A DNA stretch of 64,000 nucleotides from Candidatus Galacturonatibacter soehngenii (GTDB lineage: Bacteria; Bacillota; Clostridia; Lachnospirales; Lachnospiraceae). The position numbers and the translations under genes were made by a program. Positions within the stretch are counted from its first letter, which is position 1. Each line of letters starts with the position of its first letter. The stretch is taken from contig NZ_WAGX01000004.1 in NCBI RefSeq assembly GCF_008830185.1, positions 186,001 through 250,000 on the forward strand, in the 5' to 3' direction. This document shows, piece by piece, positions 54,488-63,698 of the stretch. The notes under the pieces are model-generated. The model searched no databases and was not told the origin of the DNA. It was given only the letters and a program-made list of their open reading frames with translations.

Positions 54488-54643
54488 GCTTTTTATGTTT
54501 TAAAGTATAGATAAGGGATGAATCACCGTAAATGAAACGTATATTTTTTGTAAGTTAAAAATCAGTAATTGTAATATTATGGTAAATATAACTTTAAAAC
54601 TATGGTATATGATTGATTCTAGTAAGAATTAGGAGGTACGATT

Positions 54644-56260
54644 GTGATAAAGTTAAAACAAATACACAAAAAGAAGAAAATTATTTATTTAGGTATTGTT
54701 ATATTAGTAACAGCAGGGATAATAATTGGATGGAATCAAAGTGCAAAGGGAAAATCAGGAGAGACTACACAGATTCCAATCAGTGTAGAAAGTCTAACAA
54801 AGAAAGATCTTTCTAAAGTGATAGGGGTTAGTGGTGTAGTAGAGAGTGAGAATGTATCCAAAATAACAACATCAATTACAAGTAAAGTAAAAGAATTAAA
54901 TATTCATCCAGGTGATAAAGTCAATGAAGGTGACATGCTTTGTGTATTCGATGATGAAACAATCAAAGCTGAGATAAAAAAGCTAGAAGAATCGATTGCA
55001 AAAAACAAGAAATTAGATGAGTATCAAGCAGGAATGAATCAAAGAGCTTTAACAAACGCAAAGGAAGAACAATCTCGCCAAGTTGACAAAGCGAATTCAA
55101 ATATTTCTCAAGCTCAAAGTGATTTAGATAGTGCAAGTAATCATGTATCAGAGTGTGAAGATAAAATAAATAGCATTAGAGATGAAATCAAATCAACAAA
55201 GAAAAAAATAAAGAAGCTAAAAGAAAAAAAGAAGACTTTAAAAAGTGAAGAAAATGAAGAGAAAATTCAAAAAATAGAAAGTCAAATCGTAGAACTAAAA
55301 GCAAACTTGGATTCCTTGGAAGCAAATTATACAGAAGCAGAGAGTGAACTTGCTTCATTGCGTGAAAGTGAGAAAAGTGCACAACGTGTGGTTGACGAAG
55401 CACAAGAAAATCTTGAATCAGTTGAAGCGAGTACCTCGCAATCAGTTCAAGAACAAGTAGATAATATCAATACAAGCAAATTTAAGACAAATGATAATGA
55501 TAGCGAAGCGCAGTTAGAAAAGTTAAAGACAAATTTAGCAAGTACGGTTATCAATGCACCGATAAGTGGAACAATTACTTATTTAAATTTAGAAAAAGGT
55601 TCCCCAGCATCAGAAGGTGTCATTATGAAAATCGAAGATACGGATTCGCTAAAAATATCAGTTAGAATTAAAGAGTACGATATTTTGAATATAAAAGAGG
55701 GTATGAAAGCGATGGTAACTTGTGACGCCATACCTGATACAACTATGGAGGGCGTAGTAAGTAAAATATATTTGACGCCGATTGCTACGGATTCCAACGC
55801 TTCGTCAGACAGCAGTAATACAAGAGAATATGCGGCTGAAATAAAGCTTAATGAAACCTACTCAAATTTATTAATCGGAATGAATGTAAAAGCAAAGATC
55901 GTTTTAGAAGAAAACAAAGATGTTTTTGCTGTACCATACGAATCCGTTACGACAAATAGTAACAATGAAATGATAGTATACGTTGCTATGGATGACAAAA
56001 AGGGAAGTTATTTCGTAAAAGCGATACCAGTTGAAAAGGGAATTGAAACAGATTATTACGCAGCTATTAGTTCAAAAGAATTAGAAGAAGGAATGTTTAT
56101 TATTACAACGCCAGAAATGGTGAGCGAGAAAAGTACGATTTCGATACAGCCTACAAGTGAAAATATAGATACTGAAAGTAGTATAAACACACAGCAAGAG
56201 ACTCAAAAGGAAGAGCAAAGCAATGAAAGTCAAGACAGTGATAGCTCAGGAGGACTCTAA
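54644..56260 (+). CDS. Efflux adaptor (MacA/HlyD-like membrane fusion protein)
   Basis: A 538-residue protein with one N-terminal membrane helix (about 14-32), a biotinyl-lipoyl-like domain (SKVKELNIHPGDKVNEGDML), and an unusually long, Lys/Glu-rich coiled coil (about 105-285). The barrel part (GTITYLNLEKGSPASEGVI onward) and a low-complexity Ser/Gln/Glu tail follow. It starts with GTG, 8 nt after AGGAGG. In Gram-positives such adaptors link a MacB-type transporter to the wall space. It is followed by the ATPase after 1 nt and then the permease. The substrate (peptide, drug or lipid) is not evident. Confidence 0.87.
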   Translation: MIKLKQIHKKKKIIYLGIVILVTAGIIIGWNQSAKGKSGETTQIPISVESLTKKDLSKVIGVSGVVESENVSKITTSITSKVKELNIHPGDKVNEGDMLCVFDDETIKAEIKKLEESIAKNKKLDEYQAGMNQRALTNAKEEQSRQVDKANSNISQAQSDLDSASNHVSECEDKINSIRDEIKSTKKKIKKLKEKKKTLKSEENEEKIQKIESQIVELKANLDSLEANYTEAESELASLRESEKSAQRVVDEAQENLESVEASTSQSVQEQVDNINTSKFKTNDNDSEAQLEKLKTNLASTVINAPISGTITYLNLEKGSPASEGVIMKIEDTDSLKISVRIKEYDILNIKEGMKAMVTCDAIPDTTMEGVVSKIYLTPIATDSNASSDSSNTREYAAEIKLNETYSNLLIGMNVKAKIVLEENKDVFAVPYESVTTNSNNEMIVYVAMDDKKGSYFVKAIPVEKGIETDYYAAISSKELEEGMFIITTPEMVSEKSTISIQPTSENIDTESSINTQQETQKEEQSNESQDSDSSGGL

Positions 56261-56261
56261 A

Positions 56262-56954
56262 ATGAAGGATATTTTAATTGATGCTCAAAACATCATAAAA
56301 AAGTATTACATAGGTCAGCCAAATGAACTTAATATATTAAAAAATATTAGTTTTCAGGTAAATAAAGGAGAATTTGTATCTATTGTTGGAGCATCGGGTT
56401 CAGGCAAAAGTACGCTTATGAATATTATCGGAGGACTGGATAGACCAACACAAGGAGCATATTTTCTTGATAATTTAGATATGAGTCAACTGTCTGATTC
56501 TGAATTGAGTAAGATAAGGAATAAAAAAATAGGTTTTGTATTTCAAACATTTAATTTGATTGCGAGGACATCAGCTCAAAAAAACGTGGAACTTCCAATG
56601 CTATATGCAGGGATTCCAAGAAAAGACAGAAGCATAAGAGCAAAAGAGCTTCTTGAAATTGTGGATATGGGAGAACGCTTTCATCATATGTCAAATGAAT
56701 TATCAGGAGGACAAAAACAAAGAGTAGCAATTGCGAGGGCAATGGCAAACGATCCTTCGATAATTCTGGCTGATGAGCCAACAGGAGCACTTGATTCTGT
56801 CACTGGACGAAAAGTAATGGATATCTTCCACAAACTCCATAAAGAACAAGGGAAAACGATAATTCTAATCACACATAGTAATGAATTGGCTTTGGAAACA
56901 GAGCGAATGATAGTGATTAAAGATGGTGAGATTATTAAGGATGAAAGGCGGTAG
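56262..56954 (+). CDS. MacB-type ABC transporter ATPase
   Basis: A 230-residue LolD/MacB-family ATPase. Walker A is GASGSGKST, signature LSGGQKQRVA, Walker B IILADEPTGALD, switch His in LITHSNE. I chose ATG 56262, preceded by GGAGG inside the end of the adaptor gene. An earlier in-frame ATG at 56223 would overlap the adaptor and add non-conserved residues. It is the energy unit of the adaptor-ATPase-permease exporter. Confidence 0.92.
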   Translation: MKDILIDAQNIIKKYYIGQPNELNILKNISFQVNKGEFVSIVGASGSGKSTLMNIIGGLDRPTQGAYFLDNLDMSQLSDSELSKIRNKKIGFVFQTFNLIARTSAQKNVELPMLYAGIPRKDRSIRAKELLEIVDMGERFHHMSNELSGGQKQRVAIARAMANDPSIILADEPTGALDSVTGRKVMDIFHKLHKEQGKTIILITHSNELALETERMIVIKDGEIIKDERR

Positions 56955-56959
56955 GGTAA

Positions 56960-58219
56960 ATGGATTTGATAGAAAACTCCTTACTAGCATTAAGTGGATT
57001 GCGGGCCAATAAAATGAGAACTGTATTGACAATGCTTGGTATCATAATTGGAATAAGTTCTGTCATTACGATTGTAACAATTGGCAATTCAGTGAATCAG
57101 TCAGTAGCAAAGTCTATGAGTGATATAGGAGCTAATAAGATTGAAATTGCTATTTCTCAAAATTATGTCATTGATGAAAATGGTAATTACAATTATGAAT
57201 ATATTGAGCAAACCGAAAACGATATGATTTCTGAAGAAATGATAATGAAATATCAAAAAGAATTTATCGATCAGATTGATTCGATTTCATTAAAAAAAGA
57301 GTTGGATAGTACAAAGGTAACTGATAAAGATAAATATGCAAATGTAAGTGTAATCGGTGTAAACGATGGTTATGCAGAAGTTGAAAATATTAAAATACTT
57401 CAAGGTAGATTTGTTACGAAAAAGGATATGGAACATAAAAAGAAATTAGCGGTGGTATCCGATAAGTTTATTCAAAATATGTTTCCTAATGAATCTCCCA
57501 TCGGCAAAGAGATTGCTATCCCAATCAATAAAGAAACGAATTACTTTACGATAATAGGTGTGTATGAATACAAAGTACAAGGAAGTGGCACTGGAGCCGA
57601 AAGAGATTTGTCCACATCAGTATTTCTTCCAATCACTACTGTGAAACAAATAACGCATACGGTCGACGGATATACGCAGATGTCTGTAAATGGCAAAGCG
57701 GGAATGGATATGGATCAATTAACAAATGATACAAAACAGTATTTTGCTAACCTATTTGAAAAAAATGAAAATTTTAAACCTGAAGTATACAGTATGAAAG
57801 AAATGCTTGATGAAATGAATGGCATGTTAAAAAATATTACCGTTGCAATCTCTGCGATTGCAGGAATCTCTTTATTAGTAGGTGGAATCGGTGTGATGAA
57901 TATTATGATGGTAAGTATAACCGAACGAACTAGAGAGATTGGAACCAGAAAAGCTTTGGGCGCACAAAATAGTGCTATTTTAATGCAATTTATTATAGAA
58001 GCCATGATTATATGTCTCTTAGGTGGAGTAATTGGAGTAATACTAGGAATTGGTGGTGGTATGTTAGGTGCTAAGCTTATGGGGTATCCTGCAATACCAT
58101 CTGTAGCAGCTATACTTGTTGCTGTCGGATTTTCAATGTTAATAGGAGTCTTCTTTGGATACTATCCAGCCAACAAGGCTGCAAAAATGAATACCATTGA
58201 TGCATTACGCTATGAATAA
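56960..58219 (+). CDS. MacB-type ABC transporter permease (FtsX domain)
   Basis: A 419-residue protein with the MacB layout. The first helix is at about 18-42 (MRTVLTMLGIIIGISSVITI), then an extracytoplasmic MacB-core domain, then three C-terminal helices with the FtsX segment GGIGVMNIMMVSITERTREIG and the family end YPANKAAKMNTIDALRYE. It starts 5 nt after the ATPase stop. It is the last gene of the three-gene exporter operon. Confidence 0.92.
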   Translation: MDLIENSLLALSGLRANKMRTVLTMLGIIIGISSVITIVTIGNSVNQSVAKSMSDIGANKIEIAISQNYVIDENGNYNYEYIEQTENDMISEEMIMKYQKEFIDQIDSISLKKELDSTKVTDKDKYANVSVIGVNDGYAEVENIKILQGRFVTKKDMEHKKKLAVVSDKFIQNMFPNESPIGKEIAIPINKETNYFTIIGVYEYKVQGSGTGAERDLSTSVFLPITTVKQITHTVDGYTQMSVNGKAGMDMDQLTNDTKQYFANLFEKNENFKPEVYSMKEMLDEMNGMLKNITVAISAIAGISLLVGGIGVMNIMMVSITERTREIGTRKALGAQNSAILMQFIIEAMIICLLGGVIGVILGIGGGMLGAKLMGYPAIPSVAAILVAVGFSMLIGVFFGYYPANKAAKMNTIDALRYE

Positions 58220-58260
58220 ATTTTTTTTAAAAACATGACGGGGCGTATGTTATATATTTG

Positions 58261-58326
58261 AAAAAATGCTGATAACTTAATATGACATTACAAAATGGAA
58301 GTAATTCTAAGTTATCAGCATTTTTT
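58261..58326. terminator. Bidirectional terminator between exporter operon and LysR gene
   Basis: 18-bp stem containing AATGCTGATAACTTA and its complement, A/T tracts on both outer sides, 28-nt loop. Confidence 0.8.
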
Positions 58327-58359
58327 ATAGATAAAATGAAAAGTTTTTTGATTAAAACA

Positions 58360-59262
58360 TCAAGTTTTTTCATATTCTTTATAGGAATGGATAAAATTTT
58401 CTACCGCAGAGGATAGTGGAACGGATTTTGAAAAAGCAAAACCAATTTCCCTTTTATGAATAGGTATTTCCAAAGGAACTTGTACTAATGTTTTATTTTG
58501 CAATTCAGTCTCAACAAAGCCTTTGATGACACATGCCACACCAAGTCCAATTTTTGCAAAATCAATTAATAAATCCATCGTACTAATTTCAATTAAGTTA
58601 TTAAGTTCTATATTATTTTTAATAAAATAATCATCAATATATTGTCTTGTCATATTCTCTTTATCTAGTAGCATTAAGGTAGCAGTTTTAAACAAATCGT
58701 TACTTCCTGTTGCTTCTCGGATTTTGAGATTATTTATATAGCTTTGTGTTGCCACAAAAATATCTTCAATTTCTCCAAGTGAATAAAAATCAATATTTTT
58801 AAGAGTATATGGTTTCCCAATCAAACCGATATCAATCTTATTTTCTTCTAGAAGTTGAAGTGTCTTGTTTGAAGATTGACATTCGATTGTGATTCGAATG
58901 TGAGGGCTTTTTTCAATGAACTTTTGCAAATACGGAAGCAGAACATATTTGCAAAGAGTGGTACTAACACCGATAGTGATGTGACCGATATCAAGTTCTT
59001 TTATTCTTTTTATCTGTTCTTCCGCAGTCGATATGGTAGCGAAGGCAGAATCCAAATATTTAAATAAAATATGTCCTTCTTCGGTAAGCTGAACCCCTCT
59101 GGAGTTACGCAAAAATAATATAGTATCCAGACTTTGTTCTAGCTTTGTAATAGACTTACTAATTGCTGGCTGACTAATATATAGCTCTTTTGCAGCTTTA
59201 GAGATATTGCCTGCTATGGCGACGGTATAAAAAATTTTGTAAAGTGATAAGTTTTGTTCCAT
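58360..59262 (-). CDS. LysR-family transcriptional regulator
   Basis: A 300-residue LysR regulator. The N-terminal winged HTH reads LYKIFYTVAIAGNISKAAKE, then YISQPAISKSITKLEQ; the effector domain follows. I chose ATG 59262 (MEQNLSLY) behind GAGGA; the upstream ATG at 59277 lacks a ribosome site. It is divergent from leuCD, with an ATAAC-N5-GTTAT dyad between, the usual arrangement for a LysR activator of the neighbour. A leucine-pathway effector is likely but unproven. Confidence 0.9.
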   Translation of the reverse strand: MEQNLSLYKIFYTVAIAGNISKAAKELYISQPAISKSITKLEQSLDTILFLRNSRGVQLTEEGHILFKYLDSAFATISTAEEQIKRIKELDIGHITIGVSTTLCKYVLLPYLQKFIEKSPHIRITIECQSSNKTLQLLEENKIDIGLIGKPYTLKNIDFYSLGEIEDIFVATQSYINNLKIREATGSNDLFKTATLMLLDKENMTRQYIDDYFIKNNIELNNLIEISTMDLLIDFAKIGLGVACVIKGFVETELQNKTLVQVPLEIPIHKREIGFAFSKSVPLSSAVENFIHSYKEYEKT

Positions 59263-59292
59263 ATCAGTTCCTCGCATTTTAATGATGAATCA

Positions 59293-59332
59293 GGGGATAT
59301 CCCCCTAGCTTTGGCTATAACGCAGTGTTATA
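59293..59332. promoter_or_regulatory. LysR box and palindrome between lysR and leuC
   Basis: TATAAC-GCAGT-GTTATA (59316-59332) is a perfect dyad with the T-N11-A spacing of LysR sites. Next to it lies GGGGATATCCCC (59293-59304), a 12-bp perfect palindrome close to the LysR start codon. Confidence 0.6.
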
Positions 59333-59439
59333 ACAAGTATTCGTATTATGTATTTTAATTATAACAGTATATATGTTAAAATATCAATATCAAAATTACA
59401 GGTTAGTAATTTACAATGAAGTTAAGGAGGAATTTTAAT

Positions 59440-60702
59440 ATGGGTATGACCATGACGCAGAAAATATTAGCTGCCCATGCAGGACTTACTGAGGTGAAAG
59501 CAGGACAATTAATTGAGGCTGATTTAGATCTTGTATTGGGAAATGACATTACTTCACCAGTAGCAATTCACGAAATGGAAAAAATGAATGTAAAAACAGT
59601 ATTTGATAGAGAAAAAATTGCTTTGGTTCCAGACCACTTTGTTCCTAATAAAGATATCAAATCTGCGGAACATTGTAAATGCGTAAGAGAATTTGCTGCA
59701 AGACATGATATTACGAATTATTTTGAAGTGGGTGAGATGGGGATTGAGCATGCATTACTTCCTGAGAAAGGTCTTGTAGTTGCTGGTGATGTAGTAATTG
59801 GTGCTGATTCTCATACTTGTACGTACGGAGCACTTGGTGCATTTTCAACAGGAGTTGGAAGCACTGATATGGCCGCAGGCATGGCAACAGGTAAGGCATG
59901 GTTTAAAGTTCCTTCTGCAATAAAATTTAATTTAATTGGAAAATTTTCAAAATGGGTAAGTGGTAAAGATTTGATTCTACATATCATAGGAATGATAGGT
60001 GTAGATGGTGCTCGTTATCAATCTATGGAATTTGTAGGAGAGGGTATCAAAGGTCTTACCATGGACGATCGTTTTACCATTGCTAACATGGCAATCGAAG
60101 CAGGAGCCAAAAATGGCATATTTCCAGTAGATGATTTAGCAAAAGCTTACATGAAAGAACATTCAAAGAGAGAATTTGTAGTCTATGAAGCAGATGAAGA
60201 TGCACAGTACGAGCAAGAATTTACCATAGATCTTTCTACCTTAAAGCCAACAGTAGCATTCCCTCATCTACCTGAAAACACAAGAACGATTGATGAAGTA
60301 GGTGACATTAAGATTGATCAAGTTGTGATAGGTTCTTGTACCAATGGAAGACTTGATGATATGAGAATTGCGGCAGAGGTATTACAAGGGAAAAAAGTGG
60401 CGAAAGGAATTCGTTGTATAGTAATCCCAGCAACACAAAAAATATACCTTGATGCCATTAAAGAAGGATTAGTTGAGACTTTTATCAATGCTGGTGCAGT
60501 AGTAAGCACACCAACTTGCGGACCATGTTTGGGAGGACATATGGGAATCCTTGCAGAAGGTGAAAGATGTGTATCAACAACAAATCGTAATTTTGTCGGT
60601 CGAATGGGTCATGTAAAATCAGAGATTTATCTTGCTAGTCCTGCTGTTGCAGCAGCGAGTGCGATTACAGGTAAAATTTCATGTCCTTGTGATGAAGAAT
60701 AG
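59440..60702 (+). CDS. leuC: 3-isopropylmalate dehydratase large subunit
   Basis: A 420-residue subunit of the homoaconitase/LeuC type found in Clostridia and archaea, isomerising 2- to 3-isopropylmalate. Cluster cysteines lie in [10 protein letters not shown] and [30 protein letters not shown] is the substrate signature. I chose ATG 59440 ([10 protein letters not shown]), 9 nt after AAGGAGG; an earlier ATG at 59416 has none. leuD follows 13 nt later. Confidence 0.94.
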   Translation: MGMTMTQKILAAHAGLTEVKAGQLIEADLDLVLGNDITSPVAIHEMEKMNVKTVFDREKIALVPDHFVPNKDIKSAEHCKCVREFAARHDITNYFEVGEMGIEHALLPEKGLVVAGDVVIGADSHTCTYGALGAFSTGVGSTDMAAGMATGKAWFKVPSAIKFNLIGKFSKWVSGKDLILHIIGMIGVDGARYQSMEFVGEGIKGLTMDDRFTIANMAIEAGAKNGIFPVDDLAKAYMKEHSKREFVVYEADEDAQYEQEFTIDLSTLKPTVAFPHLPENTRTIDEVGDIKIDQVVIGSCTNGRLDDMRIAAEVLQGKKVAKGIRCIVIPATQKIYLDAIKEGLVETFINAGAVVSTPTCGPCLGGHMGILAEGERCVSTTNRNFVGRMGHVKSEIYLASPAVAAASAITGKISCPCDEE

Positions 60703-60715
60703 GAGGCTATGAAAC

Positions 60716-61201
60716 ATGAAAGCAAACGGTTATGTTTTTAAATACGGAGACAATGTAGACACGGATGTAATAATTCCGGCCAGATATTTAAATTCCTCCG
60801 ATCCAGCTGAGCTAGCATTGCATTGCATGGAGGATATTGATAAGGACTTTATCAAGAATGTAAAAAAAGGAGATATTATTGTTGCCAATAAAAATTTTGG
60901 TTGCGGATCTTCTAGAGAGCATGCGCCCATTGCAATTAAAGCCGCTGGAATTAGTTGTGTAATAGCAGAAACATTCGCAAGAATATTTTATCGCAATGCA
61001 ATTAATATAGGATTACCTATTATTGAGTGTGCTGAGGCTGCAAAGGGAATTGAAGCAGGTGATGAGGTTGAAATAGATTTTGATAGTGGAATTATTTATA
61101 ACAAAACAAAAAATAAGAATTATCAAGGACAATCTTTTCCTGAATTTATGCAAAAGATAATTGCAGCAGAAGGATTGATTAATTACATTAATACCAAATA
61201 A
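60716..61201 (+). CDS. leuD: 3-isopropylmalate dehydratase small subunit
   Basis: A 161-residue swivel-domain subunit with the signature [16 protein letters not shown] at the start and [19 protein letters not shown] in the middle. It pairs with LeuC in leucine synthesis. leuA and leuB are not in the window. TAGGAGG ribosome site; operon leuCD. Confidence 0.95.
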   Translation: MKANGYVFKYGDNVDTDVIIPARYLNSSDPAELALHCMEDIDKDFIKNVKKGDIIVANKNFGCGSSREHAPIAIKAAGISCVIAETFARIFYRNAINIGLPIIECAEAAKGIEAGDEVEIDFDSGIIYNKTKNKNYQGQSFPEFMQKIIAAEGLINYINTK

Positions 61202-61433
61202 TTTGCAAATTATTTGGCAAAAAAGCAAAATGTTTGTGAATAATACGGTTATATTGTTATATAATAAGAGATAGAAGGAAACTGTCTCTTTTTGTCTGGA
61301 AAAAGAAGAGGAAAATCACTGGATTTGACAGATTGATATGCAAAATTCATCGAATAAAGTTGCAAAACAACAATATATTGAAAAAGAATATATTATTATG
61401 TAAAAAATTACAAAATGTTATTTGATATACTTA

Positions 61434-61462
61434 TTGAAAATTCGGAAACAATATAGTATAAT
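61434..61462 (+). promoter_or_regulatory. Promoter of the 6S RNA gene
   Basis: TTGAAA, 17-nt spacer, TATAAT. Transcription would start near 61469, right before the 6S-like sequence. Confidence 0.75.
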
Positions 61463-61469
61463 CATATTA

Positions 61470-61650
61470 CATTCATTCCTGGGGTGTTCGATACCCTGCT
61501 ATTTTGAACCTACATTACATTTCATGGGATTCCTAAATCTCTGTTTGGATGTCAAGCCTCCTTTGAGTGGAAGGCAGAAGAATAGGTGCGGATACCCACC
61601 TAGCTTAGCTAGGCGTCAAAATCGCAGGAAACGGCATTTTGGGACTTACA
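61470..61650 (+). ncRNA. ssrS: 6S RNA
   Basis: About 180 nt of stable RNA with clostridial 6S features: CCTGGGGTGTTCG near the 5' end, TTTTGAACCTAC, GGGATTCC, AAGCCT, and GGCGTCAAAA with CAGGAA at the 3' end. Ends pair (TTCCTG with CAGGAA), and GCTATTTTGA pairs with TCAAAATCGC. 6S RNA mimics an open promoter and sequesters the sigma-A holoenzyme in stationary phase. It is driven by a strong promoter. The 3' end is approximate; the primary transcript may run to the terminator at 61745. Confidence 0.75.
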
Positions 61651-61708
61651 AAAGAATTGTTAGATACGAAAGAATTTAATGAACGAAAGAAATTAATAGA
61701 CGAATGAT

Positions 61709-61745
61709 AAAAAGCAACGCTAGTTTTCTAGTCGTTGCTTTTTTT
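61709..61745 (+). terminator. Terminator downstream of the 6S RNA
   Basis: AAAAGCAACG-CTAG pairs with CTAG-T-CGTTGCTTTT, followed by Ts. Confidence 0.75.
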
Positions 61746-61870
61746 GTGGTTTAGGTGCAAAATAATTAGAAAAAAACGCTTTAAAGATACATTTATAATT
61801 ATTGTATCTATTTTACTATAAGTTAGCCTTATATATGTGTAAAATTAATTAAAAAAATAATAAATAATGT

Positions 61871-61899
61871 TTGCTTTCTCTAAGATATTTTGATATACT
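61871..61899 (+). promoter_or_regulatory. Promoter of the purine permease gene
   Basis: TTGCTT, 17-nt spacer, extended -10 TGATATACT. The leader of about 45 nt has no purine riboswitch. Confidence 0.65.
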
Positions 61900-61949
61900 C
61901 TCTATGTCTTTAAAACAATGTAAACATTAACTTATGAGGAGGTATTGGC

Positions 61950-63341
61950 TTGATTGAGAAATTATTTAAGCTAAAACAAAACAATACAACTGTAAAAACA
62001 GAAGTATTAGCAGGTATTACAACTTTTATGACGATGGCATATATACTTGCTGTAAATCCAAGTACTATGACTGCATTTAATAGTATCTTAGGTTTGGAGC
62101 CAGCGGATCAAATGAGCTCTAGTGGTGTATTTGTTGCAACTGCCTTGGCAGCCTGCATCGGATCTTTATTAATGGCAGTATTAGCAAACTATCCATTTGC
62201 ATTAGCACCTGGTATGGGACTAAATGCTTACTTTTGCTATACAGTAGTGGTTAATATGGGTTATTCTTGGCAGACAGCATTGGCAGCCGTGTTTGTTGAA
62301 GGTGGTATTTTTATTGTTTTGTCACTTACAAATGTACGTGAAGCTATATTTAATGCAATTCCTCAGAATTTAAAATATGCTGTAAGCTGTGGAATTGGTT
62401 TATTTATTTCATTTATCGGATTACAGAATGCAAAAATAGTAGAAAACAGTGATGCTACTTTAGTTCAATTTCATAGTTTTTCAAAAGAAACTTTTAGTAC
62501 AACTGGTATTGGCGTAATTTTAGCTTTGATAGGTATTGTTATAACAGCAGCTCTACTAATCAGAGGAGTAAAAGGTGGAATTTTATTCGGAATATTAGCT
62601 ACTTGGATACTTGGAATTATATGTCAGTTAACTGGTATTTACCAAGTAAATCCAGAGGTAGGAGTATATAGCCTATTACCTGATTTTTCAAGAGGTTTAC
62701 AACTTTCATCAATTGCAGATGTAGCTTTTAAAGTTGATTTTTCTAATATAATATCTGTTGATTTCTTAGTTGTAGTATTTGCATTCTTATTTGTTGATAT
62801 GTTTGATACACTAGGTACACTAATAGGTGTGGCATCTAAAGCAGACATGCTTGATAAGGAAGGAAAATTACCACGTATTAAGGGTGCTTTATTGTCTGAT
62901 GCAATCGCTACCCTAATCGGTGCATTACTAGGTACATCAACTACAACTACTTATGTTGAAAGTGCTACAGGTGTTTCAGAAGGGGGTAGAACTGGTTTAA
63001 CTGCTTTTACCACAGCAATATTATTTGCAGTTTCCATCTTCTTATCACCGATTTTCCTAGCAATTCCTTCTTTTGCGACAGCACCAGCATTAATCATTGT
63101 TGGTTTTTATATGATTGGTTCTGTAAAGAATATCGATTTTGATGATATGACAGAAGGAATTCCTGCATTTATATGTATCGTAGCAATGCCATTTTTATAT
63201 AGCATTTCAGAAGGTATATTTTTTGGTGTAATTTCTTATGTAATTATTAATCTAATTGCAGGAAAAGCAAAGGATAAAAAAATCAGCATTCTTATGTATG
63301 TTTTGGCTATTGTTTTTATTTTGAAATATATATTTTTATAA
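61950..63341 (+). CDS. NCS2-family purine permease (AzgA/PbuG-like)
   Basis: A 463-residue, about 12-14 helix permease. Signatures are VKTEVLAGITTFMTMAYILAV, APGMGLNAYFCY, LFVDMFDTLGTLIGVA and GTSTTTTYVESATGVSEGGRTG, all typical of the AzgA-type adenine/guanine/hypoxanthine carriers. It starts with TTG, 7 nt after GAGGAGG; no ATG fits the conserved N-terminus. It imports purine bases with H+ or Na+. Monocistronic. Confidence 0.93.
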   Translation: MIEKLFKLKQNNTTVKTEVLAGITTFMTMAYILAVNPSTMTAFNSILGLEPADQMSSSGVFVATALAACIGSLLMAVLANYPFALAPGMGLNAYFCYTVVVNMGYSWQTALAAVFVEGGIFIVLSLTNVREAIFNAIPQNLKYAVSCGIGLFISFIGLQNAKIVENSDATLVQFHSFSKETFSTTGIGVILALIGIVITAALLIRGVKGGILFGILATWILGIICQLTGIYQVNPEVGVYSLLPDFSRGLQLSSIADVAFKVDFSNIISVDFLVVVFAFLFVDMFDTLGTLIGVASKADMLDKEGKLPRIKGALLSDAIATLIGALLGTSTTTTYVESATGVSEGGRTGLTAFTTAILFAVSIFLSPIFLAIPSFATAPALIIVGFYMIGSVKNIDFDDMTEGIPAFICIVAMPFLYSISEGIFFGVISYVIINLIAGKAKDKKISILMYVLAIVFILKYIFL

Positions 63342-63384
63342 GCTTAATAAAGTAAACCTTTTAAATCAAGAGAGGAACTTAAGG

Positions 63385-63416
63385 CTATCGGCATTTATAT
63401 GTCGATAGTTTTTTTA
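63385..63416 (+). terminator. Terminator after the purine permease
   Basis: CTATCGGCAT pairs with ATGTCGATAG around a TTAT loop and is followed by eight Ts. Confidence 0.85.
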
Positions 63417-63698
63417 TGCTAGGGGAAGTTTTGATAACTCCCCACTATAAAATAAAATATCAAAAATTGTAAAAAAAGCTTTATCATGGTAGAATAGTAT
63501 AAAAAATAAAAAAGAATAGATAATGTTTTAACATAGATAGACCACTTATATATATGTAAAACAGCGTGCTTTTTTACTTTGCTTATCGAAAAAAATAAGT
63601 ATTGTTGTTTTTCGATAAGTCATATTATTTTTATTAGTCTAATATATTTGGATATATGTAATAGAGTAATAAAAAGATATAGTACTATGGGGGATAAT
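63417..63698. other. AT-rich region upstream of the last gene
   Basis: An inverted repeat, TTATCGAAAAA (63583-63593) with TTTTTCGATAA (63608-63618), forms an 11-bp stem with a 14-nt loop. Its role is unclear; no other gene or promoter is evident. Confidence 0.4.

Noticed and set aside
61422-61679. 85-codon ORF on the plus strand
   Set aside because: It lies across the 6S RNA and its promoter, has no ribosome site, and its translation has no protein-like character.
61746-61949. Purine riboswitch before the purine permease
   Set aside because: The conserved junction sequences are absent; only a promoter and a short GATACA/TGTATC hairpin are seen.
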